Shown here in pieces: positions 11,245-23,344 of a stretch of 64,000 nt of DNA; positions within the stretch are counted from its first letter, which is position 1; every line of letters starts with the position of its first letter. Made by a program: the position numbers and the translations under genes. Source of the stretch: Oxytricha trifallax (Eukaryota; Ciliophora; Spirotrichea; Sporadotrichida; Oxytrichidae). The notes beneath the pieces are model-generated. The model made no database searches. It saw only the letters and a list, made by a program, of their open reading frames with translations, and was not told the origin of the DNA. The stretch covers positions 95,436-159,435 of the forward strand of contig ARYC01000780.1 in NCBI GenBank assembly GCA_000711775.1. Reading direction: 5' to 3'.

Positions 11245-14200
11245 TAAAAGTTTATGAGTAAGGTAATTATAGTTAAGCATTTCATTGTCATTATTTGCGT
11301 TGACAAATTGCAACTAGATTTTAGGACTTGTCTAATTCTTGAAATTATCAGCATGGTTTTGAGTATTGGAAATAGTTATATTGCTATTGATTTGTTGATG
11401 CTTTGATGCACTTTTAGCGTAATTGCTTGCTAATGCGGACATATTAGAATTGCATTTATATATTGAGTGTTTTTTATAAGTTACTCGGTGAAGTGTTTCA
11501 AAACTAAGTATTAATAATAGAATTAGTATTGAATCTCTTATTCCCATTATGCTATCTATACTTCACTTTGAAATCAATAATTCCAGCAGATATATTAATG
11601 GGTGCCATGTCAACTGCTGTCACACCTCCTTAATGATAAGTATTGCCATTGCTGCTGTTATTTTATTAATGATATCTTTAATAGTTTTGGATTGAGTCAC
11701 TTCTCATGAGGATGCGCTACTGATTTAAAGCTATATTGTAAATTGCTAAATCTTCTTTGCTACGAATTAGTGATAAGTGAAACGTGTTGCAATTCACATA
11801 ATATAAGGGAAAAAATTATACCCTTTTACACTTTCAAATATAGAATTCAAAAGTATAAAAATATCATCAATAAATGAAGAAAATTTCCAATTATAACTGG
11901 TGCTTTTAGATTAAGCATATCCATTTTGATTCTAGGAAGCTGGACTCACAATATCACCAATTGGATAGCCAGTCAACCCACTTCTTTAAATCCTATCTCG
12001 ATTGATTTTTCCACTGATCTACTATTAAACTCCTCCATTATTGTTAAAATACTGAGATTGTCTATTCTTTTAACTCAAAATAGTGCTTTTCAACTTCTTA
12101 ATATATTAGTTGTCATCTAAATCAAAGTTATTTTAATATTGCTTTTATTACGAATAATTGGCATGCTGGTTTTGAGATTGATTGAATACTTAAGAATTTT
12201 ATGGTTACTAATTAATTAATTAATTGTTTATTGCAAGACTTGTATTTTGAGCAATCTCATATAAATCATTTATAATGATAGTAATTAAGAAACGCATATT
12301 CGATATATATATATAAAGTAAATGTGCTTAATATTTTCTATCTCACTTTTCATTTGTGTTCCATGATTAATATAACTAATTGGGTACTGCTACTATCTCA
12401 TATATTTCTAGTGATTCCCTTGCCCTCTCTTAGCAGTTCTCTTGTTAATATTTTACCCTTCACTAACTACTTACACTCCTGCTTAATTCTATAAAGAGTT
12501 TATAATATCAGTGGCAGGCTTAATATACCTGTTATTTCTGTAGCTACTTTTGTAGTAACTTGAGTTAAAATCATCAATAAGCGCTTTGCAGTATTCTTTA
12601 TATTTGAGAGTGCTTCTATTCTAAGATAGTTTTATTAAGATGTCTATGGCAGGAGACTGAACTGTCATTTAGACAACAGATGATTAGGTATCTTAAAGCA
12701 TTTAAATTTACAACAAAAATAAAGAAATAAGAATTTTTAATTGGGATACTCCAAAATCAACCATGACCCCTAATCCATTTACCTAGTTTTATTTAATAAA
12801 TAGGGTGAATTATAACATCAAATTGTTAAAGTTTGATATTGTAAGATCTATAGATTCTTGTAAAGGAGGTGGATCATGTAACATTTTGCTTGCTTGGTTT
12901 GCCATAACATTATGCACTCCAGCATTGTCAAATTCCTCATTAAATTTAAATTCCTAATATAAAAAACTCAAATAATCATCATTTTTACTTATCTTGAGCA
13001 ACTACTGTTTACTAATTCTATTATTAATCCTTGCTAGAATGTCTAATTTAGTTATTAGTTATAGGACCGTTTCTCAACTATTGATTTGGTCTTTAACTTT
13101 ATTATGGCTGTCTAATATTTAATTTTCACTATAGATTTATTTCTATAATAACCTATGTCCACTACTTATGAATGATTTTTATAATATATAACATTATTTT
13201 TTTCATGAATTAGAATATTTGGCCTGATGCTTTACCTCTGAGTATTCGATTTGACCGAAGTAGCTGATTTATTAATATTTTGATCTATATTTGTATTGTT
13301 CAAAGTTTACATGAGATTTGAATTTTACCGCTTGTCAAAGAAGCTGTTCTGGGTTCTTATCTAATTATTAGCTGTGGTTGTGCTAGAAGATTTTAATATG
13401 CTATCGCTTTATTTTTCACTCAAAATATATTTACAATTCAAAATTCAATTTACTTAATTTAATTGTGTAAAGCCACACCAATAATAATTCCTAATAATAG
13501 AGTTAATTAGGTGAAGAGGCAAAGTAACATAAAATTACTAATTAAATTTATTTCTATATTGATCCTAATGATTTATCATAGGTCCTCAATGTCAAACATA
13601 TCACGATTACTAATCATAATTTCCTGTTCTCTTATTGCCCATTTATTTTTTTGGTTTAATTAAAAATAAAAGATCAGTGGCTTCAATAAATTACTTGTAT
13701 TTTACTAAAACCGCACTCTACATTTAGATTTATAAATATTTAATATTGTGCAAATGTTGTCCATTTTATCTAGTGTACTTAGGACTGAGCTAATGGATCT
13801 ACTTCCTAAGATTTCCCTGCATTAGATGAGTCTACTGGCTTGAGTTCAGTTTCCTAGGTAATAGGGAGCAGGATGAAGGTACGCTCTGCCTTCAAAAAAT
13901 GAGAAGACGAAAACCATTGAAGCCAACGATAAGGATTTTTCTCCCACACCGGGTTAGGGTGCTGAAGCTACCACAGCGAAAGGATAGGGATTACGTTTCC
14001 CAGCAGCGGTGGGACCGGTAAGCGTTTTTCTCCATCTTCTGTCACTCTGGTAGGATCCTACGAGCTCTGTCCTCCATGGTGAAAACCCGGTTGACATCTT
14101 GATTTTAGGTGAAGACTAGGTGATAGCAAGAATGGTTTTTTCGGAGTTTTCTACTTCATGACTGCCACGTCACGGAATTTGCCACGTCAACTCATTCAGA

Positions 14201-16680
14201 TACGTCTACGTCACGACTAAGATTGATGGTTTGATTTTAGTATTAAACAGTGATATGTTAAATTTATTTGATTTTAATCATTAAACACACACACAATGGA
14301 TCTACTTCCTCTTACTCTACTTCGTCAATAACTTGTTAAATGAAAGATGATTCTCTTAAAAAGTCCTCTGAGTTAATTATGTTACTGAAGCATTTTAAAA
14401 ATGCAAAGATTAATAGGCAATTAGGAGTTAGTAGTTTGTAAAATATGTATAAATATAAAAAAAAGCATTACTATTACGAAAACATCGAGGTGTCTCCATC
14501 AATTTTAATGAAATCATTTTTATCATGAGATTTTACTGATGAGTAATTGGCAGTCGGAACTTGGGATTTATACTGTTAAGTATTTCTGTTCCCTTTGGCC
14601 TTGAGACCCTGAGTTTAAGGCAATCTCAAGGAATTCTCTTGAGCATAAAGCTCTATCACATTTTTCCTTAATCCTGTGGACTTTGTAGTGTTGTTTGTTT
14701 TATGAGCCACCCTTCATTACTAGGATCTCTTGATCTTTATGCACTGCTGTTGTAATTAGCATTAGATAGCGAGAGTATTGAACTTGACCCTTACATTGAA
14801 GTAGTAGAATTAAAATTAAAATCCTTAAAGCTTGTCAAATTTTTTGTTGACCTATAGGCTTGCATGTCTGGAATGTAATTGGACTTAATATAATAACAAT
14901 TATAATTTTAAATGAGATAATTACTTTAATATTTTAATGTAATAGGTATTTCTTTATTTCTTAACTATTTCTAGAAGTTCTTAGCACGTTATTCTATGTC
15001 ATCCAACTCTTTCTATTCTTTTTCTATTTTTCTTTTACTAAGACATCTTTATTTCTTCTTGAATTTGATCTCGACAGATTAAATGGTTATGGTTAAGTAA
15101 TTGATCTTAAGCTAATAGAGCAAGACATCTAAGTGGTATTATTATAGTTTATATTATCAGAGAGTACAGATTAGGTTTCCAAGCTGATAATAGTTTGATC
15201 TCGGCGATGAGTCAAGATTGTATCAAATTATTGTTAAGGTTTTGGAGGTTTGCTCTGCTTTATAGATTTTTAGTTCCTTAGATCAGAATCCTCTAAAGTT
15301 AATTACTTTTAAGAGTTTTGATATCTTAAATTATTTAAGCTAGTCTAACATGAGGGAATCAGTAATCCAACTTGAATTTAGTTTGGAGATTTACTTTTTA
15401 ACAATTTTTCATTTGATTTTAACTTTATTGCACAAGTATTCGGTGATTGAAATTCTTCAAATGAATCAATATCACTTTACCCATTATTTTTTCTCAATTA
15501 AATTTAACTTGATTACTGTGCTTTAGAGCTTTGATTAGATTAATAATCAATCATTCTTTTATGCTTATCTTATAAATATCTTGGATTGTTCAAATCCCCA
15601 ATTTGATGTGTGGAATTTTATTACTCTGGAGCAGCAACCCAATAATTTTATTGCTATCTGGGGATTTTTAGATTTACCTAGCATTAGATTTCCTGTTCTA
15701 AATCATAGTTTATTGATGCAAAAAAATTATTCCCATATTGGTTCCACAAAATATAGATTTAAACTTATCAAACCTCCTTAAGCTATTTTCAGCAATAAAA
15801 CTAGAAATTTTATTAATCTATTCATTTTCTTTGTTACTTACAGGTTCGACTAACGATATTCTTGAACTTAAGGAAGTTGATAACTTTTATTTTAAGCTTT
15901 CATTTGGATTTATGGAAGTTTAAGAAACAATGGATTTATTTTAAGTTTAAACATGATAATTATTGGAGTTATATTGCTACTATTAAATAACTTAAGGAAT
16001 TTTCTTAACTTATTAAGTTGAATTTGAGTTATTATGAATGCTGTTATTCCTAGTCGGGAAACCCTTAGTTTAAACATTTGATTTTGATTTGTTTCTGCAT
16101 GAATTTTAATCAGTTTGAGCAAAATCATTATTTAAATTCTTTTGAATTATTGTATTATGAGTTTGAGTCACTTATGACTACCTCGCTTAACAAGAAATGC
16201 TCAATTTATGATCAAACAAATTAGTGCGTTTAGAATTCTACGATGAACCCAATGCAGCTTTCAAATTTAGTGTTTAATTAAATTGATTTTATTACTGATT
16301 CATTCTTGAATTCACTTTATTAATTCTATTGCTTGAGGTTTACATTGAAACAGTAGACTCCTTGCTTTTTTAACGATTGCTGCTCATTTAAGCTTGTAAA
16401 GTCTTATTTATCTCATTGTTTTGCAAAATATATTTCGCCTTTGAATTATCGCTTTATTTCAGTATTTTAATTAGCTATGAATTTTCTACTCGTTTACTAT
16501 TACTACTTTCCTTTCCGCTCTACTAACTTTTGCAATTATATGCGAAGGCTTTCTCAATTTTAGTTTTCAATTTTTATTAGTTTTCTTTATCAAATTCCTT
16601 TACTTCTTAACTTTGAGGTGAGTATATTATTTTCGATTGAAATGCTCCTCCTCCTGCTGGAGTGGCCTAATTCTAAACAT
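11245..16680 (-). CDS. long Gln/Asn/Ser-rich protein gene, with an IES inside
   Basis: Coding runs leftward from the ATG complementary to 16678-16680 (MFRIRPLQQEEEHFNRK). Successive segments share the same Asn/Gln/Ser/Lys-rich style: SKRVENSQLIKILKQSDNS, TSLSSRISLVEPVSNKEN, SSSILSLSNANYNSSAQRS, QQVIDEVEQEEVDPL, SILKSSSTTTANNQIRTQ, KMLHDPPPLQESIDLTI, and APINISAGIIDF near the end. Introns are visible near 11800, 12760 and 15300-15600. Several frame slips sit in A runs. The 503-bp insert at 13808-14310, flanked by a 16-bp direct repeat, must be removed to join EVDPL to AQSQVHQIKWT. The segment 13300-13560 is the least certain. The 3' end (11245) is approximate. No known domain is seen. One gene is the simplest reading, but two adjacent genes are possible. 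Confidence 0.55.
13808..14310. other. pointer-type IES with 16-bp direct repeat
   Basis: AATGGATCTACTTCCT occurs at 13792-13807 and again at 14295-14310. On the minus strand both copies read ..EEVDPL. Deleting one copy plus the interval joins QQVIDEVEQEEVDPL to AQSQVHQIKWT without a stop. This is the arrangement of a ciliate IES with a pointer. An insertion with a 16-bp target-site duplication would look the same. The interval holds a GC-rich island and a (CA)n/(GT)n run at its right end. Confidence 0.7.
13870..14215. other. GC-rich island inside the IES; possible structured RNA or mobile element
   Basis: About 350 bp of this IES has clearly higher GC than anything nearby and no long ORF on either strand. 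It contains GGTAGGATCCTACG, which can fold back, and a hexameric CCGGTT/AACCGG-type motif several times. Near the right edge there are three copies of (C/T)ACGTCA at 14166, 14183 and 14207. No tRNA A/B box pair is convincing. It could be a SINE-like element, a structured RNA or foreign DNA. Nothing in the sequence decides between these. Confidence 0.35.
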
Positions 16681-17689
16681 TTTTTTTCATGAGATAGAAG
16701 AAAATTTTAAACTTAATTTCTTGAAGTGCTCAAATTTTATATCATTTCTACTGGAGTTGAGCATTCAGGATAGTTTCCTATAGTCAAATTAATGATAAAA
16801 TCATGTTTAAGAGATTAATGAATTGGCATTAAATATAAAATTGTAAAACACACTACCTTACTAAGATGACATCATTTTTATTTTTCACTCTTGAAATAAA
16901 ATTTTATTTAAATTTAAATATAACGTTAATTGTTACTTCTTAATTTTTTAGCAATATTCAACTTCATTTAATTGAAATGATGGAAAATAAAATTAAGAGC
17001 AATTAATTCTAGTTACTATCATCTCGTTTAATATTGTTAAGTAAATTAAAACATTTGTCCAAATTAGTCATATAAGTTAGATCAACATAATTTTACCTTC
17101 CAGATAAGTAGAATTTTTAATGACTTGTTATATCTACAATAAAATTCAAAAACAAAATATTTTTTTCAGAAGATATCGAAATTTTGAAAAAACTCATTAA
17201 TTTCAAGTTTTTATATATATAATAACTTATTGACAAATATCTTTACAAGTTTTTTTTCAAAGTTCATTTTATATAACATTTATTTCTATTTAAAATGAGA
17301 GTAATCAGCACTATACCAATTAAATCATTAACTTTAAAAGACTGCTTGCTAGTATATTCATTTTAAGTCAAATGGGATTTCAATTAATTATTGGTATTCA
17401 TTATTAAAATTCGAAAATAATTTTTAATTGTAAAACCTCGTTCCCAGAGTTTGTAGTAAATTTTTACTTTTATTTAGACTGCAAGAAACAATCTGGTTAA
17501 TGAGAATGATTGAATTAAAATTAGAGGTAGATAGGAATTTTGAATGAAATTTATATATTTAATAGTTATCTGAATTTTGAAACATCAATATCTCAACTTT
17601 AAATTATATATTATTTGATTATTTATGCTTTAAATTCCTTAATATGAATTAAAGCAATATTCAATTTTTTTATGATATAAAATTTATGA
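16681..17689. other. intergenic AT-rich stretch, no gene seen
   Basis: About 1 kb upstream of the long Q/N-rich gene holds only short frames, A/T runs and no repeat shared with other parts of the window. The 5' flank of the gene at 16678 must lie here, but no promoter element stands out. Confidence 0.5.
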
Positions 17690-18104
17690 TATGATTACAA
17701 CTAAGTTACCAACCCCACTATCGCAACTTGCCAATCACTTAATCTTACTTTTTAAAAAGATATTAGTAGTAGGAGAAATGCTTAATTCATGTAATTTATA
17801 TTGTTTTTGCTTTTCGCCAATCCAAATGATTAATATCTCCTTATTATCGATTAATATTACTAACACAGATTTGATTTAGAATTTTAATCTCTAGCTCTAA
17901 CTACAGTATTGCCAAAATAGTGGCAGGTAAGTTTTTTCTGATCTCTTTTATTTTAAAAAATTGGGGTTTAGGTTTTTAGTTGTAGTAGTTATGGTTGTAG
18001 TTGTATTTGTATTTGTAGTAGTATTTGTTGAAATTATTGTTATAAGTGAAGTAATTGCTATTATTGTTGTTGAACGAGTTGAATAAATGATGTTTAAAAT
18101 TCAT
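17690..18104 (-). CDS. small Asn/Tyr-rich ORF (strand uncertain)
   Basis: From the ATG complementary to 18102-18104 the minus frame reads an Asn/Tyr/Lys repeat region (NNNFNKYYYKYKYNYNHN) and then IKEIRKNLPATILAILQLE. Such Asn/Tyr tracts are common in ciliate proteins. The plus strand offers an alternative: a consensus intron (GTAAGT..TTTAG at 17929-17979) followed by a Leu/Gln-rich frame. A simple TTG/TTA repeat underlies both readings, so this could be only a low-complexity repeat. Confidence 0.3.
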
Positions 18105-18189
18105 ATTTTTGTGTTAACATACTCCATATTTAGAGTAATATAAATCAAATTATGTTTAAAAATTAATATTCAAATCTAATATTGTAATA

Positions 18190-18600
18190 TTGTAGGAATA
18201 CATTCGAATTTGTGAAATTAATTAAAATTAAATTTATAATAAATCAAAATATTGGCAGTTAAAGTTGACCAATTTGAACGATCTTTGGCTCGATAGAGAA
18301 TTCAAAATCAGCTGGACTTTGCTATTGGCGGTACTATTTTATCTAATCTCTGGATCGAGTTAACTCCACTTTAATTGGATGCCTTTAAATTCATTCAATT
18401 ATACCCTCCAATTAAAGTCGAGTTAACTCTCTCCATGGATGAGATAAAATAGTACCGCCAATAGTAAAGTCTAGCTGATTTTGAATTCTCTATCGAATGA
18501 GCCCAAAATCATCAAATTTGAACAACTTTAACTGCCACTATTATGATTTATTATAAATTTAATTTTAATTAATTTCCCAAATTCATATGTATTCCTACAA
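18190..18600. mobile_element. MITE family A, copy 2
   Basis: This inverted repeat of about 411 bp starts TTGTAGGAATACATTCGAAT and ends with the complement, CCTACAA. TA lies on both sides (18188-18189 and 18601-18602). The inner arms carry the family-A core (GACTTTGCTATTGGCGGTAC, GCCAATAGTAAAGTC). There is no ORF. It lies 86 bp upstream of the small Asn/Tyr ORF, and whether it interrupts a gene is unclear. Confidence 0.85.
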
Positions 18601-18602
18601 TA

Positions 18603-19087
18603 TTTATAATAACTTATTGTCCATACCAAGTAGCAAATATTCAAATAAATGAGAAAGTTTAATTTGGATATAGTCTTCAAAAATTTTAAAAACTAAATTT
18701 ATATTTTGTTAGTTAAATTTTAGAAGTATTAGGGTATAATGAAGGCTGGTAACAGTGATGTAGATTCATAATGATGATTGTAAATTTTGAATAATTAGTA
18801 AAGGGGTCTAAGATACAATTCAGCAATCTCTGTTCTTTTAAATTAATTATTCTATGCTTTAAAATTCTCTCTAAATTAGTAAAACAAATATTCGTTTTTT
18901 GAAAGGAAAATAGGGGGGGGTTGATTCCAATATCAGAATAATGAATTTAGTTTTTATTAGAGACTTTTTTCAACACAGATTAATAAAAGTGTAAGATAGA
19001 GTAGAGAATCGTACTTAGCCAAGTATATAAAGTGTTGCCTCATAGAATTAGTCGGCATTTAATTAAAAACCAGAACTCCGTGTTTGC
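18603..19087. other. intergenic stretch, no gene seen
   Basis: AT-rich DNA between MITE copy 2 and the end of the HAD-like gene. It includes a run of nine G at about 18912. Neither strand gives a frame with convincing coding character. Confidence 0.4.
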
Positions 19088-21496
19088 TCAATACGATTCA
19101 TGCTTGTTGATAATTAACTCAACTTCCGTCTTTAACCCTAAATTAACGGTATAAGCTTGGGATAATGGTAAATAAAATTTAGTATTAAATATAAAACTTA
19201 CTTTTCAAGTCTAATTATCAAGTTCTTGTAAGACTAAAAGATATATTTGAATTTTTCATTAATAACTAGCAATTCTTTATGCAATTCATCAAAACTTGGA
19301 CATTCTCTGAGCTTAATCAACTTCACAAAGCATTTTTAAAAATAACCTAGCTTTAATATCAAAATTTTAATATTATTATTTGATTTCTTATGCTTAGAAC
19401 CGAACTTTCTTGCAGCCTCCATTTCGTATTCGGAATCCCCGAAAGTGATTAAGTTTGTGATTGAGGCTTTATCGAGTTGAAGATCTATACATTCCCAGAG
19501 TTTTTAGAATGCAAGCTACTTCCACTTGTAGGTGTCCATAGGGTACTGATCTTCGTAGTCAACTCTAGCTATTTTAAATTATCAAAGAATATTGTAACAG
19601 TAATTTAAATATACAAAGCTGAGACAATCTTGACAGAGTTCATTAGAAGATTGTGGAGTTTAGGCAAAAACTTGCTTGAGAAAAACTCTACCCATCCTTT
19701 TTTAGCATTTGTAATAATTACTACTTTACAGGATTTCAAACAGCTGTTGATAAGCTTAATAGCTTCTTATTCAATATCGGTTACGAACTTTGCATACTTT
19801 TCCAACAAGAAATCGTACTATGATTCAGTCTACCGGATTAAAGTGTCAAGTCGGGAAAATTGTATCATCCCAGTCCAAAATAAAATTATAAGTTAATTTA
19901 ATTTAATGAGACAAATTTGAAAATAACAAGATTTTAATTGCTCTTTGGTTAGTTCATAGGCGGCAACCAAATCTTTTCAGAAGCAAGCTTAGAAAGGTAT
20001 CTAAGCCTGAGTTTCTTGTGATCAAGTGAAAATAGTGTACATCCTAGCCCGCCACTCTTATTTAACACCTGGTCATCAAGATTAGCGACAGTCCCCGTAA
20101 CATACTTTCCAAACAGTCTGGGGAGACTACCTCGCCTGGGGCTTATATGTAGTCGTCGAAAACCTCCACTTTCCTTACGGATGGTGGAGGCTCTGTTTCG
20201 TCATTTGGTACTGGTAAGTCATTAGTCAAATCACTCATATCGACATCTATTATGTCTTCTTGAGCCACTTCAGTAAGTCTATCAACTCTCTCAAGTTCAT
20301 CTAGATTGTCTGGTAGTTGTATATAATTGTCTTCGTCAATTTCTAGTTAGAATGATCTGTTTCCAGTGCTGTTTAATATATAGCCACAAACACAATAAAT
20401 TTTAAATAGTAACATTGTTTCTTCTTTCGATTTGTTCAATTTGTTCATTCATTGCATCATTTTCAATGAACATCATTGATGTCTTTCTTTACATTCCGCA
20501 TCTATCTTGGTGGTCTGTTACTGTGATAAGCTCAGTCTCTTGGGAGAAAAATCTGTGTCTGGTGGAAGCTGCTGTGATTTAGAATCTGAAATCATATCTC
20601 CGTGATTAGAGCATCCTTGTTTGCTAGGAGAATTAGTCAAACCTCCGACTGTTGTCATTTGCTCAAAATTGTCAGTGTTTAAAATTTACAATGAGAATCT
20701 ACTTATAATATTTTGATGCATAAATTATTCATGTACTGAAGAGTAAACTCGTTAGGAATGTCCTTTCCGTCTGCGTCAATTAGGTCGTCTTGGACTTAAT
20801 CTTTAGCGGATTTTGTTTGAGAGACACAATCGTTCATTTCATTGATTTCAAGATGGTCACTTGGAATATATTCTTAGGCACTACTAGTCTCAAAGTCCTT
20901 CAGCATCTGCTCCTCCTCAATTAGATCAAGATTAGAGAGAGAGATAGAACAGCATCTATGACCATGTTTGAAGAGTAAACTTTTCTGGTGAGTTGTTTCT
21001 TTTGTCTATGACGAAGGTGGTCCATTGAAACTCTGTTGCTGATTCCTTGCTCTAGCTAGGCGTTTTTAATAAGCTTTAGGGATGATTCAAGACCTTGAAT
21101 ATCACTTATTTGATAGTAAGGGTTCTATCCCCACTTGTCGTAAGTCATTTTTCTTTCATAGTCGTCCATCTCAAGCTCTTTAATTAATTATTTAGCCACT
21201 TATTATAAAAATTAAATTTTGACCTAAATTAAGATTTCTTAAAGGATGGAGAACTCTCTTTCTATATGATCTTTTATAACTTAGTCGTCTTTGATCACGC
21301 CAGCTCCATCTTAGCCCTTTATAGTGAAAATCTGTTTGTTTGACACTTTCTTAGTGGTGTATTTAAAAATTTATTAATTAAAATTGTAAATAAAGTACCT
21401 TGGACTTGCAACTGCTCCCCTTGGGTGGTTTGAAAGGTTTGATTTTACAGATGCGTTTCTCTCTTTCAAGCTGATTTTTTATGATTACTGAAACAT
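19088..21496 (-). CDS. HAD-superfamily-like protein with long disordered N-terminus
   Basis: The gene starts MFQQSQKISLKERNASVKS (ATG complementary to 21494-21496) and ends KTEVELIINKHESY then TGA. The first two thirds is charged and probably disordered, with blocks such as MTYDKWGQNPYYQISDIQ and DDLIDADGKDIPNEF. The C-terminal third matches the HAD plan: motif I LDWDDTIFPT (nucleophile Asp, DxD), motif II in CKVVIITNAKKGWVEFF, and motif IV in LITFGDSEYEMEAARKFG. This suggests a phosphohydrolase found in many protists, with unknown substrate. Introns lie at about 21365-21407 and 19150-19205. Frame slips at A runs occur near 20150 and 20490. Just after motif I the frame is broken, so the region around 19845 is approximate. 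Confidence 0.8.
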
Positions 21497-21588
21497 GCCT
21501 TTAAGGGTTGGGGTATTATTGTCTCTATTACTGGGGGATGTGGGTTGTGAACAATTTTATAAAATCATGCTTTAAAATAAAATAATAA

Positions 21589-22490
21589 TCACTTAAATAA
21601 TTTATTTAACAAATGGTCACTGAAGCCTCCATAATTGTTAGGCTAATCGTTTTCTATAAAATGTGAAGTTAGCACATAAATTAACATATTCAAATATTAA
21701 TCAAGAGGGGGGGATTTGAAGAAAGATGATAAAAGCTCCTTAGTAAATTAAGAACGAAGATTGGGAGTAAAGAACAAATATATAAGAATTTAATTTTTAT
21801 TGGCTATTAAAATGTGGGCTAATTATTAAATTCATTGGGTTAATTTATTGTCTCTATAAAATAAACTAATCATGGTGCGTAAATTTGGTTTTAGTCTAAT
21901 TATATTTAATTTCAGCCAATAATCATTATATTTTTGATTAATTTTTTTTATCTCTCAATCTTCATTCTTAATTGACTAACGGGGTTTTATATAAGCAATT
22001 TTTATTGCTTAATAAAAATACTGCATATATATTTGAAACTAATTCCTAATTTTTAGAATAATTTTTGTCTTTGGATAACAACCGATTGGTTTTCAATAAT
22101 GTCTATTTACTTCACCGTAACATTAGCGCGACCATACTTGTGTAAAGTGGGTCGTCTGAGGCTGCTCAAAATATATTCCCTTTTTTTAAGTGAATAATTT
22201 TGCAGAAAATTAAATTGATAACATGGGGCATTATCATAAAATTAAGATTCTTTTACTAAAGATAATCCAATAAATTTTAGAATTTAAATTCTTGTGCTCA
22301 GGTGAATATTTTTCTCTTGAAAGTAGTCAAGGACATTAAATTCACTTTGCACGCGAAGTCTGGGCGGCATCTTGTTCTCTTACATTTTGTTCTGGAGGTC
22401 ATATCTTGATTCAACGCTCCAATAATAGTCAAGAGCATTATTTATATTTATAACATCTATGAACACAGCAAAGTTACTCAACTGATCGAA
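21589..22490 (-). CDS. protein of unknown function, split by MITE-B copy 1
   Basis: A minus-strand frame free of TGA contains ALDYYWSVESRYDLQNKM, ENKMPPRLRVQSEFNV, FQEKNIHLSTRIQILKF and LKKREYILSSLRRP. It then enters the MITE at 21732-21987. Deleting the MITE and one TA continues the same frame as KLLISSFFKSPPLDQY and ends FSDHLLNKLFK at the TGA complementary to 21589-21591. The pattern before the MITE vaguely recalls the C-linker of cyclic-nucleotide-gated channels (ENKMPPRLRVQ), but too little is visible to assign it. The true 5' end lies above 22490. Confidence 0.6.
21732..21987. mobile_element. MITE family B, copy 1 (inside a gene)
   Basis: This 256-bp element has inverted ends AAAGCTCCTTAGTAAATT on the left and the complement of AAACCCCGTTAGTCAATT on the right, flanked by TA (21730-21731 and 21988-21989). 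It is an inverted relative of the element at 34230-34484. The shared core includes GATTGGGAGTAAAGAAC and GTCTCTATAAAATAAAC. There is no ORF. Removing it with one TA leaves the host gene in frame. Confidence 0.85.
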
Positions 22491-23194
22491 GAAAAAAAGT
22501 TTTATACTTTTCATATAGAAAATGAAATATCTTAATCAATAAGCAAAAAATTGCCTTATAAGGAATTTAATAATATACTTTTATAAGAAATTGGGGTGAC
22601 GTACTACTATTGGTTTTTGAAGGTTCGTGGTATTCATTTCCTAGCTAAGCTCCCATTAAGTCCCTTCAGGTTCGAATTTAATTATTCTTTAATCATATTC
22701 AACTCTGAAAATTCCTTCCCAACTTTGCATTGTTTTTAAAGTTCAATATAATTGAATTTTATAACATATATAATTAAGCAATAATAATAAGAGCCTGAAT
22801 CCTTCCTCTTTTATAACTAAGCTGATTAATAATATTAAGCTAATTTATTATTTAATATACTCGTAACCTCAAATCTCTTGATTTAATTAATACTCTAAAT
22901 CTCAAAATTCGACAGTATTTAATAATGCAGAAATATAAATGATTGTGGATTTAATTACATATAAATCATTAAAATTTATGTCTAGATAAGATTTATTTCT
23001 GGAAAAGAGTCATTAAAATTTCTCTCATTCATATAGCATGTTTTTTTTATTATCAATTTATGGTTTTTTTTAATTTCAATTATATTTAATTTTATAGTAA
23101 ATTTTGAGTAAAAATCTTGTTTTAAAAATTTAATTATGCATTATCAAATTCACTAAATAAAAGTGCTTTACAATATTTAAAAATTAACAAAACT
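22491..23194. other. AT-rich stretch, no gene seen
   Basis: It should hold the 5' part or upstream flank of the split gene at 21589-22490. I could not extend coding sequence with confidence. Only A/T runs and short frames are seen. Confidence 0.4.
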
Positions 23195-23344
23195 TCATTC
23201 CTCAATTTTAAAATGCATTTTTTAAACATTAAATTGGTACTATTATAGATGTTATTTCTTAAATACTTCAATTGGTTTTGATTTTAAGAACATGGCAAAG
23301 TTTGATATTCTTTTGAGTGATTTATTTACCTTAGCTTTAACCAT
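23195..23344 (-). CDS. small basic ORF, 49 codons
   Basis: An ATG-to-TGA frame reads MVKAKVNKSLKRISNFAMF and ends NVQKMHFKIEE, using TAA and TAG as Gln. It is basic, and its composition is more gene-like than its surroundings. It could be a short protein or one exon of a larger gene. Confidence 0.3.

Noticed and set aside
13075-13130. An apparent in-frame TGA in the long Q/N-rich gene (reading ..DQINS-TGA-ETVLQ)
   Set aside because: A different minus frame (KTKSIVEKRSYNQQ) is the natural one here, so this TGA is out of frame and was not counted in the TGA finding.
15577-16690. Plus-strand TGA-free frame of about 370 codons
   Set aside because: It reads Phe/Tyr/Leu/Cys-rich nonsense. The minus strand reads Asn/Ser/Gln-rich sequence consistent with the flanking exons.
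18911-18919. G runs (18911, and about 21706) as telomere-related signals
   Set aside because: They are single homopolymers with no repeated unit. The one at 21706 lies inside coding sequence on the minus strand.
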